From: Pseudoalteromonas sp. OOF1S-7
GTDB taxonomy: Bacteria; Pseudomonadota; Gammaproteobacteria; Enterobacterales; Alteromonadaceae
Assembly: GCF_022347765.1 (NCBI RefSeq)
Contig: NZ_JAKRFZ010000003.1
Span: 186,001-250,000, forward strand
DNA length: 64,000 nucleotides
Reading direction: 5' to 3'
A program made the position numbers and the translations under genes. The notes under the pieces are model-generated. The model had not been told where the DNA came from and ran no database searches. It worked only from the letters and a program-made list of their open reading frames with translations. This document shows, piece by piece, positions 10,560 through 23,100 of the stretch. Positions within the stretch are counted from its first letter, which is position 1, and every line of letters begins with the position of its first letter.

Positions 10560-11573
10560 ATGTCAAAGTCATTCGCGTCAATCCAGTTGTGTGCCACCGC
10601 TGAGCCTGCTCTGCAGTATCTTACCTTAGCAAATTGGTACCAGATTGAAAACGATGATCAACTAACGCCGTGCGCCAGTCCCGCGTCGCAAGCGGGCCAG
10701 TATCTGTGTTTCTTCGGTGCTGAGCTTAGCGGTGTCACGGTTCTGGAGATCCTGAACTTGTGCCGCGAGGCAGATATTGAAGTCACTCAGCTTGCACTGT
10801 ATCAGCCCACAGCTGACATGACACCCGGACTGGTTTTGTCCACTCAATCGACACGAGATGTGCGTGCGCCGGTTCGTGCTTTAGCGGCGCAGTGTGGTCT
10901 GCAAGGCGCCGCCATCAGCCAGCCACCCAGCATACGCAAGCCCGGCTTACTGGTGATGGATATGGATTCCACGGCAATTAAAATCGAGTGTATTGATGAA
11001 ATCGCCAGGCTGGCCGGAGTCTATGATGAAGTTGCAGCTGTCACCGCGCAAGCGATGGCAGGTCAGCTGGCATTTAACGACAGTCTTTACCAGCGTGTTG
11101 CCAAGCTGGCCGGCGTTGAACTGCCGCTTATCCAGCAGCTCAAGGACAACCCACCGCTAATGGAAGGCATTGTTCAGCTATGTGAGGTGCTCAAAGCCCA
11201 TCACTGGTATCTGGCGATTGCTTCTGGCGGATTTACCTGGTTTGCCGACGCGCTAACAGCGCCGTTGCAGCTGGATGCCGTGTTTGCTAATACACTGGAA
11301 ATACAAGATAACAAGCTCACTGGTAAAGTGCTGGGTGAAGTGGTCGATGGCAGCAAAAAAGCCGAGGTTCTTAAAGTCCTGACTGAACAGTATGGCATCT
11401 CAGCCAATCAAACTGTGGCGATGGGCGATGGCGCCAATGATTTAATCATGATGGCCGCTGCGGGACTGGGCGTCGCTGTACATGGCAAACCTAAGGTGGT
11501 CGAGCAAGCCGATGCGGCGATTACCAAAGGGTCGTTGACTCAGTTACTTTATCTACTGAATGTCCCGGTCTAG
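10560..11573 (+). CDS. serB: Phosphoserine phosphatase
   Basis: This HAD-superfamily enzyme does the last step of serine synthesis, phosphoserine to serine. At 337 aa it has an N-terminal ACT-like region (about 1-120) and a C-terminal HAD domain. HAD motif I is LLVMDMDSTAIKIECIDEIA (nucleophile Asp near residue 140), motif II is AIASGGFTWF, and motifs III/IV are MGDGANDLIMMAAAGLGVAV. The ATG follows AGGAGTATCC, a good ribosome binding site. Base composition is normal here but becomes markedly AT-rich immediately after the stop. Confidence 0.96.
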   Translation: MSKSFASIQLCATAEPALQYLTLANWYQIENDDQLTPCASPASQAGQYLCFFGAELSGVTVLEILNLCREADIEVTQLALYQPTADMTPGLVLSTQSTRDVRAPVRALAAQCGLQGAAISQPPSIRKPGLLVMDMDSTAIKIECIDEIARLAGVYDEVAAVTAQAMAGQLAFNDSLYQRVAKLAGVELPLIQQLKDNPPLMEGIVQLCEVLKAHHWYLAIASGGFTWFADALTAPLQLDAVFANTLEIQDNKLTGKVLGEVVDGSKKAEVLKVLTEQYGISANQTVAMGDGANDLIMMAAAGLGVAVHGKPKVVEQADAAITKGSLTQLLYLLNVPV

Positions 11574-11780
11574 GCTTCTACCCTGAGCATGAATGAACTT
11601 TATTTAAAAGCGCGTGTTTAGTGAACCTTATTGCTTCTTGAGCTTTGACATTAAAGTGGTTTTCTTTAATTAGTTTGTAGCTTGTACTATCTTTAAAATG
11701 CAAGTTTTATTGAAGATTGAGTTTTGGATTGTTTGTATTTTTAAATTTTAATTTTATAAGGATAATATGTAGGTGTTGAA

Positions 11781-12167
11781 ATGAGTTTTGAAAAAGTCGA
11801 AAAATATTTAAGTATCTATAACTCAAAAGATAAATTAATCTCTTCTTCTAAAGGGATAATGAAGAAAAGAAAAAGTCCATTAGCGCGTAAAGTTCAAATT
11901 GGAGACGTTAAATCTATTTGTGCTGTTTCCAGTTCTAAATTTTATGGAGGACTTTCAAAAGAGGAAAGGCTCAAAGTGTGTCAGCTTTTTTCAGACTATT
12001 ATGAATCTAAAAAAGAAAACTTTCCATGGGGTTCGGAAGATGATTCTAGAAGAAAGATAATTGGCGATATAATTGAACTTATTAGCCCGTCGAGAGGGTT
12101 GATGATCTGTTTTTTAATTATATTGAAATATAGGAAGGTACATAAGGTCTGTAAAAAATACAGATAA
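11781..12167 (+). CDS. Uncharacterised 128-aa protein, upstream partner of an AbiGi-family gene
   Basis: I do not recognise this protein. It is Lys-rich and basic (KKRKSPLARK near residue 29), with a mixed middle and a short hydrophobic stretch near the C-terminus (GLMICFLIILKY, about 108-119) followed by a basic tail KVHKVCKKYR. That could be one membrane-associated helix. The gene is in strongly AT-rich DNA with codon use unlike serB and ends 9 bp before the next gene, so the two are probably one transcript. By position it could be the partner of the AbiGi-like protein, but it is far shorter than lactococcal AbiGii, and no homology is claimed. Confidence 0.6.
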   Translation: MSFEKVEKYLSIYNSKDKLISSSKGIMKKRKSPLARKVQIGDVKSICAVSSSKFYGGLSKEERLKVCQLFSDYYESKKENFPWGSEDDSRRKIIGDIIELISPSRGLMICFLIILKYRKVHKVCKKYR

Positions 12168-12176
12168 GGCATTGTT

Positions 12177-12899
12177 ATGCTCGCAAGATCTGCTTCTTTA
12201 TTTCATTTCACTAGGAATAGGGATAATTTGAAAAAGATATTGGAAAATGGTTTTTGGCCTAAATATTGTTTGGAAGAGTTGGACTGGTTTAAGAGTAGCA
12301 AAGGTAGTGTAGCATACCCGATGGTGTGTTTTTGCGATATACCTTTATCACGAATACAGGAGCATGTCGGAAAGTACGGGGAATATGGTATAGGGCTAAC
12401 AAAAGAGTGGGCCAAAAGAAACAAGCTTAACCCAGTCATATACCTGCAAAAAGACAGCGAACTTGGATTTAGTTTTAATAAAGTTTATGGTCAGAGTTTA
12501 AAGGGGGCTGGTGAGCTTTCGATGAATAAATCGCTTCGTTTTAACCTGATGAAAATGCTATCTTATATTAAGCCAGTTCAAAGTGTAGATGGTTATGATT
12601 ATTACCAAGAAAATGAGTGGCGATATGTCCCTGTGCATTCAAAGGTCGAACTCTGGGTCAATGAAGGGGAGTTCTCTGATCCGGAGGTCGAGGAGTCCTT
12701 GAATGAAGTAACCAAAGATGTTTGTATGTTAAAAATTGAGCCTAAGGATATAAAGTACATTTTTGTAAAAAATGACTCTGAAATAGATGACATGATAAGA
12801 TTTATAGGTCGAATATACTCTAGATCCTATCAATCATCAGAAGTATCTACATTGATGTCTAGGCTTTTATCTGTAGAAAGGATTAGAGAGGACTTGTGA
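12177..12899 (+). CDS. AbiGi-family protein (abortive-infection antitoxin family)
   Basis: At 240 aa it matches the AbiGi pattern as I remember it: an opening LFHFTRNRDNLKKILENGF, then YPMVCFCDIPLSRIQEHVGK, then YGEYGIGLTKEWAKRNKLNPVIYL. Downstream WRYVP and CMLKIEPKDIKYIFV fit the same fold. In Lactococcus, AbiGi is part of the two-gene AbiG phage-resistance system; the Pfam family is annotated as the antitoxin side. Here it is the second gene of an AT-rich two-gene unit between serB and the large biosynthetic operon, consistent with horizontal acquisition. It ends before a strong hairpin shared with the convergent PKS gene. Family call is fairly sure; defence function is inferred. Confidence 0.75.
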   Translation: MLARSASLFHFTRNRDNLKKILENGFWPKYCLEELDWFKSSKGSVAYPMVCFCDIPLSRIQEHVGKYGEYGIGLTKEWAKRNKLNPVIYLQKDSELGFSFNKVYGQSLKGAGELSMNKSLRFNLMKMLSYIKPVQSVDGYDYYQENEWRYVPVHSKVELWVNEGEFSDPEVEESLNEVTKDVCMLKIEPKDIKYIFVKNDSEIDDMIRFIGRIYSRSYQSSEVSTLMSRLLSVERIREDL

Positions 12900-12910
12900 T
12901 TTCATTTGTT

Positions 12911-12952
12911 TTTCTGGGTTAAAAACTCATTGTTGAATCTCTAACCCAGAAA
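12911..12952. terminator. Hairpin between convergent AbiGi-like gene and PKS/NRPS gene
   Basis: Perfect 11-bp inverted repeat TTTCTGGGTTA / TAACCCAGAAA with a 20-nt loop, 12 bp after the AbiGi-like stop and about 40 bp from the megasynthase stop. Short A/T runs flank both sides, so it probably terminates from both directions. Confidence 0.65.
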
Positions 12953-12989
12953 TTTAGATGTCTCTTGTATATTGGGGTTTCTCTTACTA

Positions 12990-14140
12990 TCAGTCAGTTT
13001 TATTTTCCTGCCAGATCTCCCGATAGTGTCTGTCTTCCAGCCACTGGGTAAAGTAAGTATCAAACAAACGTTCCCAGTCACCCAGCATGATGTCATAGCG
13101 CTCTGTCAGTGCGATAAAGTTGTCCTTATCATACGGGTCCATCGGCATAAAGTAGGCTTCAAACAGGTATTCGTCGTAGCCAGGGCGTGATGACAATAAG
13201 CCCTGCATAATGACCTGATCTTTGCCTTCACGCTGCGCCGCGTAGGCTTCACAGGCACCGATAAACTCGGCTTTATCCGTGTGTGTAAAGTGCAAACCCC
13301 GCTCAGCGGCAAAGTCATAAAAGGTCGCAATGCTCAGAGGCGCTGGGTTGGCGACATGATAGACCTGATTGCGTTTTTGCGGGTCACTCATGCCTGCAAC
13401 GATACACGTAGCCGCGCGGTCAACCGGAATAATATCCAGCATGTAGGGGCTCTCAGTCGGGCGCACCTCAATGCTGAGCATCATTTTCAGAATGCGGTGG
13501 AAGACATCATCCGTGTTGCCAATGCCGGTTTTAGATGACCCCGAGATTTCCGAAAAACGATAAACCGTGTAGGGCACACCAATGAGTGATGCCTGGCGAA
13601 TGTTTTCTTCCTGCACCCATTTCGACTGACCATACCCGCTGCACAGCAAGGCCGCTTCGTCTGTTGGAATGAAGGATTCACGCGGGTTAACCGAGAAGTG
13701 GGAATCCTTGATCTGGGTGCTGGTGGTGGTGCTGGAGACAAAGTGGATCATCTTCAGCGTGTCCGTGCAGCATAGTGTTAGCAGGGCATTGGTACCAGCC
13801 ACCGACTTTTTAAAGGCAAAGTAGGGCTGGATATGATTCACATACGAGGCTGTATGTACCACATGCTGGATGTCCCGGCACAGCAGTGCCCAGTGCTCAT
13901 CGGATACGCCTAACCGGGATTGCTCCATATCTCCCGGGACAGGCACGATGCGTTCCAGATCCAGAGTCAGCGCATACTGTTTGGCATTATCGGCAATGCG
14001 AGTCAGTGCTTGCTCTGCACTGTCGGCGCGCACCAGGCAGTATATTTTTGCCTTGGTGGTGGCCAGCAGCTCTGCCAGCAGGTGACTGCCTAAAAAGCCG
14101 GTTGCTCCGGTGAGCAGCACATGACGGACGTCGCCCTCAT
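12990..14140 (-). other. Megasynthase terminal thioester reductase (TD) domain
   Basis: This is an extended SDR-type release domain. It has the Rossmann motif LTGATGFLGSHLL near residue 6245, SSTTTS, and the catalytic Tyr/Lys in YGQSKW near 6405. Such domains use NAD(P)H to release the chain from the last ACP as an aldehyde or, after a second reduction, an alcohol. It replaces the thioesterase found in the unrelated NRPS at the left edge of the window. Confidence 0.88.
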
Positions 14141-17100
14141 AGGCATGCACTATCTCATCGGGCAGCGTCGGCAGGTTAATGCCCGCATCGACAATAAACT
14201 CAGGTAACGATGCATCGTCCTCATGCTGAACCTGGCCGTGGGCCTTGTCGATTTCGTCGATCAGTGCCTGAATGGTATTCATGTTCTTAAAGGCATCGGC
14301 CTGAATATCAATATTGAGCCGGGCTTTGAGCTGCTGGAAGGTTTTCAGCAATGAGATGGAGTCAAAGCCGTAATCATACAGATCGCAATTCAGATCCAGC
14401 TCATCGGGAGCTATTCCCAGCACCTGGCCAACAATGCTTACCACAGTGCCAGCAATATCCTGAGACGCGTCAGATAAATCTTCCGATACTTGCTCCAGAC
14501 GTGTATGCGTCAGGCGCTTGCGCTGCAATAGTGCCGCTGTGTTGTGCATGATGCGTTCGGGCTCTGTGGTGCAGATGGCCGCCAGGGTACTGCGCTTGGT
14601 GCTGAGCAGCTTGGGTAGTTGTGCAAAGGCATCCGACATCTGGATCAGCTGATAGCCCTTTTTCTCGGCAAAGCTGTTTTCAATACTTTTCAGCGGATCA
14701 TCTGAGTGCCAGTAACCCCAGTTAATTGCCAGGGTCTGACCATAACGCTGCCGCTTATCCACTTGCTGGTTTCGGGCCCGGGCAAAGGCATTCTGAAAGC
14801 CATTGGCGTATGAGTAAGACAGATGATTCAGGCTGCCAAACACGGCCATGGAAGAGAACAGCACGAAAAAGTCCAGCTCACAGCTGCTGAGCAGAGCGTC
14901 CAGCTGCTGCGTGCCTTGTACTTTGACCTGCATTGAGCGGGCAAAGTCGGCCCAGCTGTTTTCTTCTTCCGTATAGGTGGTGCCGAGGTGAAACACGCCG
15001 TTGAGCTCTAGTGACTTGTCGTTCAGTAGGGCACTGAGTAGTGCCAGCTGTTGGGCGTCGGCAATATCACACGCCAGGTAATGCACTGTGCCTTTACCTC
15101 TGAGCTGGGTCAGTTGTGGCTGCACGGCTTGCTCATCGCGCCTGCCCAGTAAGATGAGGGTCGCATCAAAGTCTTCCAGTAAGCGCTGGCTCAGTGCCAT
15201 GCCCAGTTCACCCAGTGCCCCTGCGATCAGATAAGTACCGCCGTGACGTATTTCATACTCAGGCTGAGTTATGTCGTTTGCGCCCGGCAGTTGCGTTAGT
15301 TGCAGTGCAAAGCGCGTACCATCGCGGTATTGCACCTGATTTGGCTGATGCTCAGATGTGTTTAGTAAGGTACTGGTAAACTCCTGCAGCAATAATTCGC
15401 CCAGACAAGCAGCCTCATCGAGTTGCTCGACTAACGTCCAGCTGTGCTGCGGATTGCGCAGGTTGTAGCAACGCAGCAGGGCACTCAGGTCGTCCCGGGT
15501 TTCAATTTGCGAGTCGGTCTGAGTGGCATAAAACAGCTGCATCGCGTGAGTGTCGTGACGGGCGGTGAGCTGCATCAGCTCGAACAGGGGTTTTATCTGC
15601 TGCTGCGGCTCAATCAATGAACCACAGCCCAGCACAAAAATGGTATCCGGCAGATCTTCTGGATCCAGCGCTGAGTGGTCCAGTTGTTCAAAGCACAGTG
15701 AAGTCACCTTACAGCCACTTGCGTATAACGGCTTACTGAGGGTTTCAAATTCGGCCTGGGTGTCTGAGACCAGCAAAATATGCCTGTGTGCCAGTTGTGT
15801 ACTCAGTGACGTTTGCCAGTCCTCCGGCAGAGTCAGTGCAGCCGGTTGAAATTGGTTGTCGAGCAGCAGCCAGGGACTTGTTTGTTCAGCCTCAACCGCG
15901 TTTTTGCTGATAAAAGACGTACCAGGCAGGTGCAGTTTTGGCAAAGACGTTGGGTAAAGCGGTTGCCAGCTCACGACTTTGCCAGATTGCCACAGACGCA
16001 CTATGGCGGCATATTCCTGGGTTTGATGCAGTGTCAGCAACTGCTCTGCTGTTAGCTGCTCGCTGGTGTTATGGCTCACTTTTTGGGTTTGTTCTGGCAT
16101 GGCTTCGCTCAGGGCGGTGCGCAGCGCGTCCAGTGAGGACACTACCCAGCCGAGTCTGTATGCCTGTGCCGTGCGGCCCAGCGCTAGGGTCGCGGCCAGC
16201 TGCGCTAGTATTTGCGGCGTGTCAGGTAAAGTAGCAACATGATTGGCAAGCTCAGTGACTTTTTGTGCCAGTGCTGCTTTGCTGGTGGCCGAGAGTACCA
16301 CCATCGCCGGGGCGTCTGGTAAAGCTGAGTGTTGCTCAGTGATGTTCGGCTGATACTCTTCGAGCACCACATGGGCATTTACGCCACTGATCCCAAAGGC
16401 ACTGACGGCTGCCCGCCGTGGTGTATCGCCATGCTCCCAGGGCTGCGCCTGGGTTTGTACCGTGAGCGGCGTATCCTCGAGCGCCAGATAGGGATTCAGT
16501 GCCTGCACATGGAGCGATGGCACCAGGGTCTGATGCTTAAGTTGCAAAACAACCTTGATAAGCCCGGCGATACCGGCGGCAATTTCGGTATGGCCTATGT
16601 TGCTTTTTACTGAGCCCAGCGCACAGTGTGCTGGCCACTGATGTGTATTAAAGGCAGTCTTGAGCGCATCCAGCTCAACCGGATCGCCAAGCGTGGTGCC
16701 GGTGCCATGGCACTCAATGTAACTGAGTGTGGCCGGGTTTATGTTGGCGTTGCGCCAGGCTTTATCTAGTAGCTGAGTTTGTGCCCGGGCATTGGGCACG
16801 GTAAAGCCCTGTGATTTTCCGCCATGGTTAACCGCCGATCCCAGCAAGGTGGCGTAAATGGCATCCTGATCGCGCTCGGCGCTGGAGCTTTTTTTCAGCA
16901 TGATCATGCCAACGCCTTCACCGCGCACTATGCCATCGGCATCGGCAGCAAAGGTTTTGCATCGTCCATCCGGCGACAGCGCACCTATCTCCTGCATCGC
17001 CACAGAGGCGGTGGGAGTGTCTATGATATTGACGCCGCCAACAATGGCCTGCTCACATTCACCCATGCGGATCGCCGCCATGGCCTTATGTACGGCAACC

Positions 17101-20100
17101 AGCGATGACGAGCAGGTGGTATCTACCCCTTCGCTCGGGCCGTGCAGGTCGAGGAAGTAGCTCATGCGGTTCGGCGCGAATGCGGGGGAGGTGATCAGCC
17201 CTTCGTGATATCCGGACTGACAGCCAATAAACAACCCGGTGCTGGTGCCTGCCAGCGATTTGGGATCGTATCCGGCATTTTCAATACACTGCCAGACATG
17301 CATCATCAGCAGGCTTTCCTGCAACTGAATGCGCTCACTCTCTGCCGGGGCAATATTAAAAAATAACGGGTCAAACTCAGTGTCGCGTCGCAGGCGGCCC
17401 AGCCAGTTAATTTCGCCGGGCCAGCTGAGCTCGCTGTCTTGCGGCTGTGGCCAGCTGTGGCGGGTCACACAGTCTTTGCCTGTGCTCAGGTTGTGCCAGA
17501 ATTCGTCGAGGTTACTCGCCTCGGGGAAGGCGGCACTGATCCCGACTATGGCAATCGCTTCATCATTTGAGGCATTCACCGGAGCTTGTTCTGCTACTGT
17601 AGCCGTTGAGCTTGTATGCGTCTCGTTAGTCGTGGCGATCAGCACATCGCCATACTCGGCGATAATATGGGCTCTGAGGCTGTTCAGGGTCGAGTGCATA
17701 AACAGCACGCTGGGTGACAGCTCAAGCTGATAGCGGCTGTTGAGCTGATTGATAAAGGTAATAAAGGCAATGGAATCCGCGCCAAACTCGCCCAGATCGA
17801 TATCTCCATCCAGTGTATCCGGTTGCACGCCAAGTAAAGCCGCCACCATAGTGTTCAGCTGCTCGGTCAGGGCGGCATCCAGCGCGGCTTCACTGGTAAA
17901 CTGGGCCGCTGGTGTAGCGGTATCACTGACTTGCTTCTGGTTTGTGTTGGCCGGGGCATATTGCACCAGCGTCTGAGGCTGTTGCAGTGCCCGGTAAAAA
18001 GCGTCTATGCCACTGTTGGTGGGCATGGCCGCATCCGTATGGGCAAACTGGGCATTGCGCTGCATACCGCCGTCTTGCCAGAAAGGCCAGTCGATACTGG
18101 CACTCAGGCCATGACGCTTACCGCTGATAACCTGAGCATGACGCTGATGCATATAGCTGTCGAGAAATGCATTGGCCATGGCATAGTCACCCTGAGAGGC
18201 GGCGCCGTGTACGCCACTGAGCCCGGCAAAACAGGCGAAGAAGCGCAGCGGCAGATCCGCTGTGGCCTCATCCAGCGTCACCACGCCCGTGACCTTGGGC
18301 GCCAGCACTTGCGCAAAGGAGGTCGGGGTTTTGTTGCACAGTAAAGTATCCTGCACTATGCCGGCCGCGTGGATCACACCGTTGAGTGTGCCAAATTCGC
18401 GTACTATGTCGCGCACCAGCAGCAAGGTATTCATTTTCTGAGCCACGTCCAGCTGACGATAAACCAGTTGTACCCCACCTTGTTTAAGGTTGCGCAGCTG
18501 CGTCTCTACCTGAACGTCATCAGCGGCTCGTCGACCTGTCACGACCACTGTAGTGGCAAACGGTAAAGCGGCCAGTTCGGCAATAAAGTGACGACCAATG
18601 CCACCAAGCCCGCCGGTGATCAGATACACGCCATCGGGTTGCCACGCACTGACCGGGTTCACATCGCTCACTGGCTGATAGTCCAGTACTGTGCGGCTCG
18701 TGCCCTGATAAGCAATGACCGAGTCGGGCGCATTGCGGTTATCTCTCAGCAGAGTGTGCAGCGTATCTGAGCTCAGCGTCGGGTCTACCAGCAACAGCTG
18801 TGTGCGCAGCATAGGGTGTTCAATGCTGGCGGTTTTCAGCAGGCCGTGCAGGCAACTGTTGAGGTTAGCCAGCGGCTCGGCCTGAGTGTTGCCTATCACC
18901 AACTGTAATAGAGTCGGCTGTCTGGTTTTCGCGAGCGACTGTATGATGTCGAGCAGCTGAGTCCCATAGTCACTGACCTGCTGCTCCGGTGCGTAGTGGC
19001 TTGAGCTAAGCACCTGGGTGATGGCACCGGCGACTTCCAACTCCGGCAGGTCGCACAGCACCACACAGTGTGACGCTGCACTGCCGGACGCAGCGGTATT
19101 ACTGTTTGTAACCACAGGCTGGGTGCGCCACTTGGGTACACTCAGCGTGCACGTGACCAGCTCTTCTGATTGAGCTTGGCTCAGGCCGAGTGTGTACGGC
19201 TTCAGATCAAACGGGTAAGTTGGCAGGCTCAGTTTGCCTACTTGCTCTCCCTGATACAGGAAGTCCCAGTCTTCAAAGCCGCTGTCCAGCCAATGGCTCA
19301 AAATAGCCTGATAGTCGCCCTGTGCCAGCCAGCTGGCTGGTGTACCAGTGGAAACTGGCTTCAAAGATGTTTGTTCACTCCTTGCTAGGTAATGCGTCAA
19401 CTGAGTTTTAAGCTCGTTTAGAGAAGACACCACAAAGCCTGCGCGATGCGCCATCACCTTGCGACCGGTTTGCAGGGTGTAGGCCAGGCTGACTCTCAGT
19501 GCATCATCGCACAGGGTACGCTCAAGCCAGCACAACAGCTCATTCACCTGACGTTGCAACACTGCTGGTGTGGCTGCCGACAGTACCACGATGGAAGGCT
19601 GGCTGCTCAGTGCATTCTGTGTTTGCGCAACCGGTGCTTCTTCCAAAATGGCGTGGGCATTGGTGCCGCCAATCCCAAATGAGCTGACTGCGGCCCGCCT
19701 TGGTAACAAAGGGGTTTCCCACAGGCGCGTACTGTCGACGACATAAAACGGCGAGTTAGCCAGGTCCAGGTGTGGATTCGGCTCGTTGTAGTGCAAGGTG
19801 CCGGGCAGCAGTTTGTGGTGCAGCGACAAGCTGGTTTTCACCAGTCCGGTAAGCCCAGCCAGGGTATCTGTATGACCCAGGTTCGATTTTACGGCACCCA
19901 GCCCACAATATTGTTTTGCTTCGCTATGCGGCTGATAAACCTGTTGCAGCGCAGCAAATTCAATGGGATCGCCCAGCGCGGTGCCGGTGCCATGGGCTTC
20001 GACATAACTGATACTCGCCGGTGAGACATCAGCGCTTTGTAGTGCCTGGGTGATCACCTGCATCTGGCCTTCCGTGCCCGGGGCAAAGAAACCGGCCTTG

Positions 20101-23100
20101 TTGTTGCCATCGTTGTTCACCTTCACCGCCTTAATCAGGCTGTAAATGTGATCGCTATCCTGGGTTGCCTCATCGGCCCGTTTGAGCACCACCACAGAGA
20201 CGCCATTGCCGCCTATCATGCCATCGGCTTGGGCATCAAAGACTTTGCAGCGCGCATCGGGGGCAAAGTTGAGGCCTTTTTCTATTTTGTATCCTGTGCT
20301 GCGCTGCGGGAATAAACAGGCTGCGCCGACAATGGCATAGTCAATGTCACCGGCTTTGAGTGCCGAACAGGCCAGTGCCAGTGCGCTCAGGGATGAAGAG
20401 CAATTGGAGTGCACAAACAGACTCGGACCGGTCAGACCCAGATGATAGGAAATACTGGTTGCCAGCGTGCCGGGCTGATTCAGCGTCGATGCAACATAGT
20501 CCTCGGCATTAAGCACAAACTCCCCGTTGCTGAATTTTTCATACAGGTTAAGATCGGTCAGGTCGCCGCCTGAGGCGGAAATATACACGCCGGTATTGGG
20601 GATTTGGTCACAGCGATAACCGGCGTCTTCCACCGCTTTCCAGGCATGCAGTAACAGCTGGCGCTGTGCATAGCTCATGGTACGGGCTTGCTTTTCCGAG
20701 AGATTAAAAAAGCCGGGGTCGAATGCATCCTGGCCTTCAACCCAGGTATCGAGCCAGATCATAGACGCGTCTGACTCGGCTCTGTGGCTGTGGCGAACCA
20801 GATTTTTGCCTTCAATGAGGTTTTGCCAGAATGTCTGCGCGTCGGGGGAGTCCGGGTAATGACAGGACAAGCCAATCATGGCGATGGCCTGATTGGCGGT
20901 TGTCGGCTTTGCAGGGCGCACCGGCTCTGGCGTTTGTACAGGCGCTGCAATCGGGCTGGTGACTTTGGTCGATAAATAGTCGCACTGGGCGTTAATGGTA
21001 CTGTACTGAAACACCTCCGCCAGCGGCAGGTCGATATTGAACCTGGCGCTCAGTTTGGTGGCCAGTACATTGGCCAGCAGGGAGTCGCCCCCAACCGTGA
21101 AAAAGGGCGCATCCGGCGCAACCTGACTCACGTCCAGCACATCACACCAGACGGCCGAAATCTCGGCCTGTATGTTTCGCTCTGGTGCGGCTGCGCTGAG
21201 GTTTGCTTCCAAAGTTGAGAGCCCGGCCTGCGCGGTGTGTGAGTTAAACGGCAACTGGCTGAGCAGCGCCTGTTTATCCACTTTGCCATTGTTGGTCAGC
21301 GGCAACGCGGGCACGGAGACAAAATACGCCGGCACCATGTATTCGGGCACAAGCTTTAACAACTCGGCACGGATCGCTTCATCGGATAGCGGCACCTGGG
21401 CGACCAGGTAAGCCACCAGTACGTCACCATGACGTTTGCTGGCAGCCAGCACGCAGGCATCCTGAATGGCCGGGTTGCTCAGCAGGGCATGCTGTACTTC
21501 GCCCAGCTCTATGCGGTGTCCGCGGATCTGAACCTGATCGTCGCAGCGGCCCAGATATTCATATTGACCCTGCGCATTAAGGCGCGCCAGATCGCCGGTA
21601 CGATATAGGCGCTCCTCGCTTTGTCCGGCAAGCGGATTAGGGATAAAGCGCTCTGCGGTCAGTACCGCTCTTTGATGATAACCCCGGCTGACGCCGCAGC
21701 CTCCAACATACAACTCGCCGGACTGACCCGCCGCGACAGGACTTTGCTGTTCATCCAGTAAGTACAGGCGGTAGCCGGGCAGCGGCTTTCCTATGATGCT
21801 TTTGCCCGGGTTCTGTTCGACCAGCTCGCGGGTGATTAGCATCTCGGTGACATGCACGGTGGTTTCTGTGATGCCATACATGTTGACCAGCTTGGGTAGC
21901 GGCTGTGCTGCCTCAAACCAGGGCGTGAGTTTACTCAGCTCCAGCGCTTCACCGCCAAAGATCACAGTGCGCAGAGAGCGTGTCAGCGCTGGTTGCGCCA
22001 GCAAATGCGTCATCAGCGGATAAAACGCCGATGGCGTCTGATTTAAAATGCTTACCTGATTGTCGTGAATAAAGCGTGCGAACGCAGCACTGTCTTTTTT
22101 GCAGACATCATCCACAATCACCAGTTTGCCACCATGGGCCAGCGCGCCCCAGATCTCCCACACCGAGAAATCAAATGCAAACGAGTGGAACAGGCACCAG
22201 GTATCCTGGGCATTAAACCCAAACCCAGGCTGGGTGTTGTTCAGCAAAGCGGTAATGTTGCTATGCTCAACCAGCACGCCTTTAGGCTGACCCGTTGAGC
22301 CCGAGGTATAGATGATATAGGCCAGCGCTTGCGGCGCCAGCGCTATGCCCGGAGCTGTGACGGGCGCCATAGTGCTGCTTTGCAGGCAGTCACTAAGTCG
22401 GTACGCCCGGCTGTGCGCGACAGGCAGTGTTAGCTCGTCGCTCATCAGTACCAGCGCGGGATCGGCATCGGCCAGAATAAAGCGGGCTCTGCCCTCTGGT
22501 GAGCAGGGGTCCACAGGTACGTAGGCACTGCCGGTTTTCAGCACCGCCAGCATGGCAACTATCATGTCCACACCCGGGCGCAACAGCAAGGCAACCCGGC
22601 TGCCGGGCCGCGCGCCTTTGGCGATTAGGGTATGGGCCAGCTGGTTGGCCTGCTGCTCCAGTGCCTGATAACTCAGCGTGGCACCGGCAAACGAGACCGC
22701 CGTCTGGGTTGGGCGCTGCGCGACCTGTAAGGTGAAGCTGTCAACCAAAGTAGCGGGTTTTGCGCTCGGTGCCTGTGGCTGACCATCGGGTGGTAAGTCA
22801 CCGCTAAGCAGCACATCTTCCAGTAGTTGCAGATAATTATCTGCCACGGTTTGCACGCTGTGACGTTCATAAGCGTTGGTCGCAAATTTAAAGGCCAGCT
22901 GGTAGCTGCCACCCAGCGGGGTGACCTCCAGGCTCAGATCCAGCTCGGCATCTTGCTGGAATTCCTGCCACAGTGCGTCCAGCAGTGCCTGATTGTCCTC
23001 TACCCAGTCGGCCTGAATAAAATTATGACAGGCATAGCCTATCTGAAACAGCGGGTGAACACCCGGTATACGCGGGGCATTGACGGCACTGAGCAGCTCA

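Noticed and set aside
20380..20420. KS3 as a non-elongating KS0.
   Set aside because: The active Cys, HGTGT His and NLGH His are all present; only the residues just before the Cys differ.
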